9,313 nt of DNA. Origin: Propionivibrio sp. (lineage in GTDB: Bacteria; Pseudomonadota; Gammaproteobacteria; Burkholderiales; Rhodocyclaceae). Position 1 is the first letter of the stretch; each line of letters begins with the position of its first letter. Below the pieces are notes generated by a model. The model searched no databases, was not told the origin of the DNA, and saw only the letters and a program-made list of their open reading frames with translations. Shown here in pieces: positions 1 to 5,489 of the stretch. The position numbers were made by a program, and so were the translations under genes. Location: the NCBI GenBank assembly GCA_003249625.1, contig QKII01000430.1, forward strand, positions 1 through 9,313, in the 5' to 3' direction.

Positions 1-144
1 GCCGACCTTGCCGGCGACCGGGGCGCAGGCACGCTTGATCACGCGGGGGTTGCCTTCGGCCGCCGCCAGTTCCGGATGGGCAGCAAGAATGCCCACCAGC
101 ATGTCTTCGACAACGAGATCCGGATTGTTGATGACGCGGTTCAT
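1..144 (-). CDS. dhaK: DhaK-type dihydroxyacetone kinase, N-terminal fragment (cut by window edge)
   Basis: The 48 visible codons start with MNRVINNPDLVVEDML, continue with an AAHPEL segment, and end with APVAGKVG. This is the usual opening of the DAK1 (DhaK) domain: a helix with the D-x-V-x-x-ML pattern, then the strand leading to the G-K-V-x-x-x-S-G-G-G-S-G-H-E-P substrate loop, which would lie just outside the window. DhaK proteins bind dihydroxyacetone or related ketoses through a hemiaminal to histidine, and the kinase partner or fused domain phosphorylates them. The ATG lies 30 bases after the stop of the dehydrogenase gene, with a weak purine-rich AAGAAAGAGA ribosome site, so it is probably the next gene of the same operon. 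The neighbour suggests a four-carbon ketose or keto-acid derivative as substrate rather than dihydroxyacetone itself; that is inference. The catalytic residues cannot be seen. Confidence 0.75.
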   Translation of the reverse strand, partial: MNRVINNPDLVVEDMLVGILAAHPELAAAEGNPRVIKRACAPVAGKVG

Positions 145-174
145 TGATTCTCTTTCTTCAGTATCTCAACGAAT

Positions 175-1149
175 TCAGACCTTGATGCCCTGGTCCTCGA
201 TATAGCTGCGGATGATCGATTCAACATCCTTGTCTGCGGAGAAGCCCATCTTCAGCGCGCGGTCATTCTTGAAGCGGGCCGGCCAGGAGAGGACCAACGC
301 CTCGATGCGCGGATCGGGTTTGATCTCGATGAGGTTGGCTACCTTGTCGCCAGCGATCTTGCGCAGCGTGTCGATCATGTCGCCAACCACCGCAGTGTTG
401 CCCGGCAGGTTGATCACGCGGGTGACACCCCACGCCGAGGAGGGAAGTTCGTAGGCATGAATCAGGGCTTCGACGATCTTGGCCGGCGAGAGCAGCCAGA
501 TCTTCGCGTCGCGACCGACCGGGCAGACCGAGGCCACGCCGTTCAGCGGTTCGCGGATGATGCCGCTGGCGAACGACGAGGCGGCGAGGTTCGGCTTGCC
601 GGGGCGCACGGAGATGGTTGGCAGGCGCAGCGAACGGCCGTCGATGTAGCCCTTGCGCGAGTAATCGGTGACGAGGTATTCGCAGATGACCTTCTGGGCA
701 CCGTAGGAGCCTTGCGGGTTGGGCGTCGTGCCGTCGTCGAGCACGTCCGGCAGTTCGCCGCCGAAGACGGCGACCGAGCTGGTGAAGACGAAACGCGGCG
801 GCTTGGCCTGCTTGCGGCTGGCATCGAGCAGCCCGCGCGTGCCGTCGAGGTTGACCTTGTAGCCGAGTTCGAAATCGGCTTCGGCACCGCCGCTGACCAC
901 CGAGGCCAGGTGGAAGACGGCAGAGGTGTCGCCACCGAGCGCGCTTTCGACACAGGTGATATCGTTCAGGTCGCCCTTGACGCACTTCAGGCGCGCATCG
1001 ACGTTCTCCGGGAACGCCATGTCGAACAGGGTGATCTGCGAAATCGGCTCCTGCGCGCCTTCAGCATTCAACAGCGCGCCCTTTTTGAGCAGCGCCAGCG
1101 CCAGACGGTATCCAACGAAGCCACCACCACCGGTAATCAACACTTTCAT
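175..1149 (-). CDS. denD: NAD-dependent epimerase/dehydratase family, D-erythronate dehydrogenase type
   Basis: This 324-residue extended short-chain dehydrogenase should oxidise a four-carbon sugar acid (D-erythronate to 3-keto-erythronate in characterised DenD) with NAD in the cytoplasm. The Rossmann glycine motif TGGGGFVG is at residues 6-13, an acidic residue ends beta-2 (LFD, 41-43), GDLND is at 59-63, and FHLASVVSGGAEADF at 79-93. The catalytic serine region FTSSVAVFGG is at 122-131 and the YxxxK pair is Y149/K153. The RLPTISVRPGKPN and ASSFASGIIREPL segments (about 175-202) are typical of the DenD branch and separate it from sugar-nucleotide epimerases. Length is normal. The ATG is preceded by GGAAG eight bases upstream. 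It lies between dctP and a DhaK-type kinase, which fits a sugar-acid catabolic operon. The exact substrate is inferred from family and context. Confidence 0.85.
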   Translation of the reverse strand: MKVLITGGGGFVGYRLALALLKKGALLNAEGAQEPISQITLFDMAFPENVDARLKCVKGDLNDITCVESALGGDTSAVFHLASVVSGGAEADFELGYKVNLDGTRGLLDASRKQAKPPRFVFTSSVAVFGGELPDVLDDGTTPNPQGSYGAQKVICEYLVTDYSRKGYIDGRSLRLPTISVRPGKPNLAASSFASGIIREPLNGVASVCPVGRDAKIWLLSPAKIVEALIHAYELPSSAWGVTRVINLPGNTAVVGDMIDTLRKIAGDKVANLIEIKPDPRIEALVLSWPARFKNDRALKMGFSADKDVESIIRSYIEDQGIKV

Positions 1150-1260
1150 TTCACTATCTTCCGAAAAAATAAATTGAGAAAAATCGTCTTGTTCACTGCC
1201 CTGCCTTAAGGAACCTTCGTTCTTTTAAGCATGGAAAGACAGTTGTTTGGGCAAAAGGAG

Positions 1261-1315
1261 GCCCCATCGCCCCTCTTGGCCCAAGGGGCTTTGGGGGTAA
1301 TTGGAACGATGGGGC
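1261..1315 (-). other. GC-rich nested stem-loop between dctP and denD
   Basis: A perfect nine-base inverted repeat, GCCCCATCG at 1261-1269 and CGATGGGGC at 1307-1315, encloses a second hairpin formed by CCCCT (1270-1274) and AGGGG (1284-1288). On the minus strand it follows the dctP stop by about 40 bases and lies about 110 bases before denD. Only four T residues follow it (CTCCTTTTGC), so it is a poor intrinsic terminator. A partial terminator, or an mRNA-stabilising structure that raises the binding protein above the downstream enzymes, is more likely. Such elements are common after genes for periplasmic binding proteins. The pairing is seen in the sequence; the role is inferred. Confidence 0.5.
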
Positions 1316-1354
1316 ATGGGGAGTGACGTACGGGTTACGTACCTTTCGGAGAAA

Positions 1355-2365
1355 TTAGCTCCCCCGGAGTTTCTTCAGCGCGTCAAAGACCAGGCCAGGG
1401 CCTTCCTTGTCGTAGGTGGCGAGGTTCTTGTCATAGACAGACTTGACCTTCTCCACGAATTTTTCGCGTTCCTGTTTGCTAAGGTCGCTTACCACCATGC
1501 CTCGCTTCTTGAGCGATTCCAGCGCCTTGTCATCAAGAGACTTGTTTGCCTCGCGCTGGACTTTCCGGGCTTCGATCGCGGCTTCGCGCAATACCGTCCG
1601 CTCGTCATTGCTCAGCTGATCCCAGAGTTTCTTGCTATAGAGGATCAGCCAGGGGGTATAGGCATGACGGGACGTTGTGAGGTATTTCTGCACCTCGTAC
1701 ATCTTGTTGGTCTCAATGTCGACGTACGGGTTTTCCTGACCGTCAACCGTCTTCATCTCAAGTGAGGTATAGAGTTCCTGCTTCGGCATGGGAACCGGGT
1801 TTGCTCCCCATTCGCGGAAGGAATCGATAAAGATATTGTTCTGCATCACGCGAATCTTCAACCCCGACACGTCATCAAACTTGGCGACGGAATGCTTGCT
1901 GTTGGTCAAGTTGCGGAAGCCGTTTTCCCAGTAGGCCAGGTTGATCAGTCCGTTTTCCTCAAGCCGCTTGTTGAAGTAGTCCCCTGCCGGACCGTCCAGA
2001 ACTGCGTAAGCCTCGCCTTCATCCGCAAAGAGGAATGGAAAATCGAAAATCCCCAATTCCTTGATCATTCCAACCAGGGGGGAACTTGAGGTAATCACCA
2101 TGTCCAGAGTGCCACCACGCAGTGCCTGCACCGACTGGGCGTCGCCGCCGAGAACACCGTTGTAATACCCCATCAACTTCATTTTTCCGCCGGACTTCTT
2201 GTTCATTACTTCCTGCATCTTCTTTACGCCGACGGATACGGGGTTCGTGTCAGGGACACCCGCCGATATCCGGATTTTTCGCTCAGAAAACTGGGCGAGA
2301 GCAGTTGTCGATGTTGCGCAAAGGCAGACCATGAGCGCGGTAAAAAGACTCTTGCGAATAAACAT
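1355..2365 (-). CDS. dctP: TRAP transporter solute-binding protein, DctP family
   Basis: This 336-residue periplasmic receptor should deliver a carboxylate ligand to a DctQM membrane pair for Na+-driven uptake. A Sec signal peptide is clear: positive MFIRK, a hydrophobic core at 6-18, and an ALA cleavage site at about residue 24. The mature protein has the DctP pattern: KKMQEVMNKKSGGKM (48-62), the YNGVLGGDAQSVQALRGGTLDM region (68-89), and FDFPFLF (107-113). The strand carrying the usual selectivity arginine is LKIRVM with R172, which salt-bridges the ligand carboxylate in the family. The hinge region is LYTSLEMKTVDGQENP (198-213). Length is normal. GGAGG lies eight bases before the ATG. It diverges from a LysR gene, and the 205 bases after it hold a stem-loop rather than dctQ and dctM, which are not in the window. 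The ligand is probably the sugar acid handled by the neighbouring dehydrogenase. Confidence 0.95.
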   Translation of the reverse strand: MFIRKSLFTALMVCLCATSTTALAQFSERKIRISAGVPDTNPVSVGVKKMQEVMNKKSGGKMKLMGYYNGVLGGDAQSVQALRGGTLDMVITSSSPLVGMIKELGIFDFPFLFADEGEAYAVLDGPAGDYFNKRLEENGLINLAYWENGFRNLTNSKHSVAKFDDVSGLKIRVMQNNIFIDSFREWGANPVPMPKQELYTSLEMKTVDGQENPYVDIETNKMYEVQKYLTTSRHAYTPWLILYSKKLWDQLSNDERTVLREAAIEARKVQREANKSLDDKALESLKKRGMVVSDLSKQEREKFVEKVKSVYDKNLATYDKEGPGLVFDALKKLRGS

Positions 2366-2487
2366 TAACGCCTCCGACTACATTAGTAAGTTTGACCATC
2401 CGTCCTGGGAAGGAGCGACTGTTGTTGTGCTGAGCAATATCGCTTTCTGCTCCGATCGCATCAGCCGGGAAAATCGTAAGCCTCTAA

Positions 2488-2515
2488 GGTATATTTTAAT
2501 AATTGTATTAATCAA
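2488..2515 (-). promoter_or_regulatory. Candidate sigma-70 promoter for dctP
   Basis: Reading the minus strand, TTGATT (2510-2515) and TATACC (2488-2493) are separated by 16 bases and stand upstream of dctP, leaving a leader of about 120 bases. The -35 box matches four of six consensus positions, and the -10 box also four of six. The -35 box overlaps the left arm of the inverted repeat at 2510-2525, as expected for a regulated promoter. The assignment is weak, because the whole region is AT-rich and chance matches are easy. Confidence 0.25.
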
Positions 2516-2525
2516 TAAATTGATT
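2496..2525. promoter_or_regulatory. Overlapping AT-rich inverted repeats, candidate LysR operator
   Basis: Two dyads lie head to tail in the divergent dctP/lysR interval. The first is TTAAT-N6-ATTAA (2496-2511). The second is a perfect seven-base dyad, AATCAAT-AA-ATTGATT (2510-2525), which shares two bases with the first. Divergently transcribed LysR regulators usually bind such dyads between themselves and their target. The classic LysR box is T-N11-A within an odd-length dyad; these have even symmetry (T-N10-A), so they are not textbook boxes. The second dyad lies about 40 bases before the LysR start codon, which would suit autorepression. The symmetry is seen; the binding protein is inferred. 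Confidence 0.45.
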
Positions 2526-2565
2526 CGTTTTTTAATATCACAAATCATGGAGGCTTGGTTCGCGT

Positions 2566-3504
2566 ATGACAAAGAACAGCGGCAACTCGGAATTCGATTT
2601 CCGCCCTCTAAAGATTTCAAGCCGGCAAGTCATGCTTTTGAATGCACTGGATGAGCACAGGACGATGCGGCGCGCAGCACTTGCGATGCACACTACACAA
2701 CCGACGGCCAGCATCCTCCTGCAGCAATTGGAATCAAGGCTCAACGTAAAACTGTTCGAACGCCGTCCACGCGGAATGGAGCCTACGATTTTTGGAGAGG
2801 TGCTGATCAGGTACGCCCGGGGCGTGAGTCACGATTTTGAACATGCAGAGGCGGAAATCGCTGAACTGGCAAAGGGCGCCCTCGGATTCGTTCGCATCGG
2901 CAGTGTCGTCGGAACAGTTCCGTCGCTTCTTACCAATCGTTTACTCGCGTTCAACAAGGCACACCCCCGCGTACGCATCTCCATTGACGTTGCGACGAGC
3001 GATACGTTGTTGCCGCTCCTGATCCGAGGAGATCTTGATCTCGTTCTGGGGAGACTCCCCGATCAGATCGACCAGCAGGACCTCGTCATTGATTTTTTCG
3101 ACCACCCCGAACGCATGAGCGTCATCGCTCGGCCGGGACATGAATTGGCCAAGAAAGCAAAAGTCAAATTAAGCGAATTGACGACCCAAACCTGGATTCT
3201 CCATCCAGTCGGCAGTCCGATGCGGTTGAGAATCGAGTCAGCACTCCAGCGACACTTCAGTTCGTCGACGCTGAATATCATCGAGACCAGTTCTCTGCTG
3301 GCAACCACGTCACTGATTGAGTCATCGGACATGATTTCCGTCGTGCCGTATGACGTCGCAATACACTATTCAAAATACGGACTCGTAACAATTCTGCCCG
3401 TCGATTTGCCGATATCACTGGTAAACCTTGGCGTCATTTCAAAAAGGGAGAAAGCCCATTCTCCTGCCGTTATCGAATTTTTGCGCTATCTAAACGCGGT
3501 CTGA
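2566..3504 (+). CDS. LysR-type transcriptional regulator
   Basis: A 312-residue DNA-binding regulator, probably controlling the divergent TRAP/dehydrogenase/kinase genes in response to a pathway ligand. The winged helix-turn-helix is at about residues 16-75, with MRRAALAMHTTQPTAS (34-49) as the helix-turn-helix and QQLESRLNVKLFERRPRG (53-70) as the wing, close to the family consensus. The linker helix follows (about 76-104). The two-lobed ligand domain begins at GFVRIGSVVG (107-116), with GDLDLVLGRLP in its first lobe and ARPGHELA in the hinge region, as in the GbpR/GalR/PcaQ-like branch. Length is normal. GGAGG lies 12 bases before the ATG, a rather long spacing; the only other upstream ATG (2547) is out of frame. 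No clear terminator follows. The effector cannot be read from the sequence. Confidence 0.92.
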   Translation: MTKNSGNSEFDFRPLKISSRQVMLLNALDEHRTMRRAALAMHTTQPTASILLQQLESRLNVKLFERRPRGMEPTIFGEVLIRYARGVSHDFEHAEAEIAELAKGALGFVRIGSVVGTVPSLLTNRLLAFNKAHPRVRISIDVATSDTLLPLLIRGDLDLVLGRLPDQIDQQDLVIDFFDHPERMSVIARPGHELAKKAKVKLSELTTQTWILHPVGSPMRLRIESALQRHFSSSTLNIIETSSLLATTSLIESSDMISVVPYDVAIHYSKYGLVTILPVDLPISLVNLGVISKREKAHSPAVIEFLRYLNAV

Positions 3505-3569
3505 TCTGTAGGCTCCTTTGCGAGCGTTTCAACCCCGCCAGAAATTCCGGCAGAATGCACCGATGCATG

Positions 3570-3654
3570 ATGCCCGCGCCGACACGACCGCTGCACAACC
3601 GCCCGACGCAGAGAGTGTTTCATGGAAGGCACCCGGCATCTGGCACAAAAACCG
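3570..3654 (+). pseudogene. Decayed duplicate of the 5' end of the TPR/glycosyltransferase gene
   Basis: This stretch aligns with the start of the TPR gene at 5490-5578. The best part, 3596-3644 against 5520-5569, matches 44 of 50 columns by hand, with five mismatches and one gap. The start codon aligns as well: ATGCCC at 3570 pairs with ATGCCC at 5490. A one-base loss near 3614 breaks the reading frame relative to the intact gene, and similarity stops after the AACCG at 3650-3654. It therefore encodes nothing useful. It is either the stub of a former tandem TPR paralogue or a copy made when the following 1.8 kb was inserted or rearranged. The alignment is seen; the history is inferred. Confidence 0.7.
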
Positions 3655-4114
3655 TGGTCGCCCCCCCGATTTTCATGCCCCTGAATGTTATCGCTAAACC
3701 ATTTCTCCTGCCCTTTGCCTCAACGAGGCCGCCGGGCGATGGCGACTCAACAGCCAACTCAGACAGCGCCAAAAAATCGGTAAAGAGCGGCCTTTGGAGC
3801 ATGTCAACCATAACAACTTGAGCACTGAACAAACCCGATATACATATCCTATGGACATAATAAAACAAAATATCTAAGCTACCACCCCCAAATGGTTGCG
3901 CTCGCAGAGTCGCACCAGCAAGGGCGCAAGGGCCAAATATCAACAATCGCTTCCTCAATTTCTTACACGCTGGAACACGGGAGTCGTCCATGTCGGGTTA
4001 TTCGGGTTGCTGGGGGTTGGTCGTTCAGCGCGGTGGCATGTGGGGTTTGAAAACGCGGGCTAACTCAAACGCTGGGCCCGTTGTTGCATCAACTCACCAT
4101 AGGAGTAATAGGAA
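3655..4114. other. Gene-poor stretch with composition shifts
   Basis: About 450 bases hold no reading frame that can be defended as a gene on either strand. The minus-strand frame 3991-3620 has no ribosome site and runs into the TPR relic, so it is not intact. Its middle (about 3665-3830) reads somewhat like protein and could be a remnant of an unidentified gene. Bases 3830-3880 are strongly AT-rich, with scattered -10-like hexamers but no well-spaced -35 box. Bases 3990-4050 are G- and T-rich with short direct repeats (TCGGGTT twice; CATGTCGGGTT and CATGTGGGGTT). The right end carries the attC-like sequence listed separately. Confidence 0.5.
4022..4077 (+). other. attC-like (integron recombination site) partial sequence
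   Basis: The segment GGGCTAACTCAAACGCTGGGC (key parts 4057-4077) closely resembles the right half of integron attC sites, where GGCTTAACTCAAGC is followed by the core GTTRRRC; here the core reads GCTGGGC. Upstream, GTTCAGC (4024-4030) pairs with GCTAAC (4059-4064) leaving one extrahelical C. That unpaired base between L'' and L' is a structural hallmark of attC, and it lies on the expected side. The seven-base spacer from L' to the core is also normal. The left core (RYYYAAC) is missing, so the site would be degenerate. The following gene starts 38 bases after the core in the same orientation, as in gene cassettes. No second attC is seen after 4713. This could be chance. Confidence 0.3.
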
Positions 4115-4540
4115 ATGTCCGACTTTTACAAGTACTTCAAAGAAAACATGGAAAGCCTCGGCCTGCCAGCGCCTGAAACTCTTTTTGGAAGTCTGCAAGC
4201 TGCAATTGCCAACACAACGGTCATACTCAGTCAAATTGACAAATTTGGTAAGTCAGTAACTGTTGGCGAGCTCGTTGGCGCAGGAACTCGCTTGGAACAG
4301 CTTGGCGTCATTGCAGGTTGCTCCGCCGCATTTTATGTTGGAGCGGTTATTGGAAGTATTGCCGTTGCGACAGGTCGCTCACTGTCTGGAGGTACGTCTC
4401 TTTCCGACGTAATCTTTACCGCAAATAAATACAACCTCAACAGGCCATGGTTGATTACTAGTCTACATCGTTGGCCTGGCATCTATAGTTCCAACGCAGT
4501 TGCAAAACACATGTATCGGTTTCATGCGGTGATGGCATGA
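4115..4540 (+). CDS. Small conserved-looking protein of unknown function with one hydrophobic segment
   Basis: I cannot assign a function. The 141-residue product opens with an amphipathic, charged segment (MSDFYKYFKENMESLGLPAP), followed by a helical region (about 24-48) and VGELVGAGTRLEQ (50-62). A single glycine- and alanine-rich hydrophobic stretch lies at about 63-86 (GVIAGCSAAFYVGAVIG onward), with a basic polar tail ending FHAVMA. There is no signal peptide. The small-residue-rich hydrophobic core could insert in a membrane or pack as a helical hairpin. AGGAG nine bases before the ATG is a strong ribosome site. Its stop overlaps the next start as ATGA, so the two are translationally coupled. 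Codon use is more AT-rich than in the flanking genes, which hints at acquisition. The even codon texture and good ribosome site make it a real gene. Confidence 0.75.
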   Translation: MSDFYKYFKENMESLGLPAPETLFGSLQAAIANTTVILSQIDKFGKSVTVGELVGAGTRLEQLGVIAGCSAAFYVGAVIGSIAVATGRSLSGGTSLSDVIFTANKYNLNRPWLITSLHRWPGIYSSNAVAKHMYRFHAVMA

Positions 4541-4713
4541 AGGACTCAATCTTCCTAATGCTCTCAGCAATATGTATGGCAGCCCTTGCTTGGGCATTTT
4601 GGCATTTCCTTGGGGATAGTGGATTTAATGCCTTAACAATTATGGTCTTGATCGCTCTGACAGCAGACAACATTCGATTGCGTAGACAGTTACACGCAAA
4701 AGGACCCAAATAA
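4537..4713 (+). CDS. 58-residue predicted membrane protein, partner of the preceding gene
   Basis: The gene begins in the ATGA overlap with the upstream stop and reads MKDSIFLMLSAICMAALAW, ending DNIRLRRQLHAKGPK before TAA. Two hydrophobic stretches (about residues 5-25 and 30-43) are followed by a strongly basic tail (RLRRQ...K..K). By the positive-inside rule this predicts a two-pass inner-membrane protein with a cytoplasmic C-terminus. No known function is recognised. The coupled start and matching composition suggest that it works with the 141-residue protein, for example as a membrane anchor, an immunity-like partner or a second subunit. Those options are inference only. The next sequence, a broken dehydrogenase, starts within about six bases of the stop without a spacer, so the 3' border of this module is a junction. 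Confidence 0.65.
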   Translation: MKDSIFLMLSAICMAALAWAFWHFLGDSGFNALTIMVLIALTADNIRLRRQLHAKGPK

Positions 4714-4718
4714 CCACT

Positions 4719-5452
4719 GAAGGGAAACGGGCTTTTGTGACCGGGGCGGCAGAGGGCATTGGCTTTGAAATCTGTCGGCAATTTGCGCAGGAGGGAGCGA
4801 TAGTGGGACTCAACTCTCTTGAACCGGAGTCTACTTTTGCGGCTGTCCATAAGCTCAATACGGAACTTGGACAGGAGAGGGGCTTTGCATACCCGGGAGA
4901 CATTGCCGACACGAAGGGACTCAGCCGTTCATTGGAAACATTTTCGACAGAAAACGGACTTGATATCTTCGTGGCAAATGCGGGGATCACGGTTTTCAAA
5001 TCCTTTCTCGAAGTGGAAGAGGAGGAATTCGCAAGGTTGATGATCCGGAACGCAAAACGCGGTCGCATTGTGCTCATGTCGTCGGTTTGCGGTATCCAGG
5101 CTCACCGTCACCAGAGTGACTATGCGATGACCAAGGCAGGTATCGTACAACTGGCCAGGTCTCTTTCAGAGGAACCGGTGATTACAACATCACGGTGAAT
5201 GCGGTTGCGCCAGGGGCGACTCTCAGCGAACGTACGATGGAAGATGTTGAATATGAATCTGGCTGGAAGCATGTGACGCCGGGAAAAACGGTGGGCACCC
5301 CGGCGGATGTGCCCCATACTACGCTTTTCCTCGCGGACGATCGATCCGGAAACATTACAGGTGAAGTCATCAAAGTGGACGGCGGATGGACTGTCACCAG
5401 TCCGTTGCCACTACATCTGAAAAAACAGTTTCGGAATCCAGACGGCATCTGA
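4719..5452 (+). pseudogene. Short-chain dehydrogenase/reductase pseudogene (FabG-like)
   Basis: The remnant reads EGKRAFVTGAAEGIGFEIC, with the Rossmann TGxxxGIG motif, then DIADTKG, LDIFVANAGI (the NAG motif), MSSVCG (catalytic serine region), DYAMTKAG (YxxxK) and, in a second frame, NITVNAVAPGATL to GEVIKVDGGW. Three lesions are visible. First, there is no start codon or ribosome site: the in-frame upstream codons run straight into the previous gene. Second, RLM is followed directly by IRNAKRGRIV (junction about 5040-5045), so about 18 residues are gone, including the NLxG segment with the conserved active-site asparagine. Third, one base is lost near 5175, shifting from the frame stopping at 5198 to the frame ending at 5452. 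The family is a classical SDR, probably a sugar or 3-oxoacyl reductase; the original substrate is unknown. Confidence 0.88.
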
Positions 5453-5489
5453 CACGGGAGGAATCCGCCCCAGACACTGAAGCGTGCTG

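Noticed and set aside
457..1209. Long plus-strand frame antisense to the dehydrogenase gene
   Set aside because: It is a shadow of the GC-rich codons of the minus-strand gene, with no ribosome site or recognisable domain.
1325..1343. GTACG/CGTAC repeat after the dctP stop
   Set aside because: The stem is only five bases, made from a self-complementary hexamer, with no T-tract; it is too weak to call.
3818..3861. Promoter-like hexamers (TTGAGC, CATAAT) in the AT-rich stretch
   Set aside because: The spacing between usable -35 and -10 boxes is wrong, and AT-rich sequence gives such matches by chance.
3620..3991. Minus-strand open frame of 123 codons
   Set aside because: It has no ribosome site, and its 3' part runs through the TPR-gene relic read on the opposite strand, so it cannot be an intact gene. 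The middle is somewhat protein-like, but I could not match it to a family.
3990..4259. Plus-strand open frame of 89 codons upstream of the unknown module
   Set aside because: It reads through the attC-like sequence and overlaps the well-supported 4115 gene in another frame; it has no ribosome site and an improbable composition.
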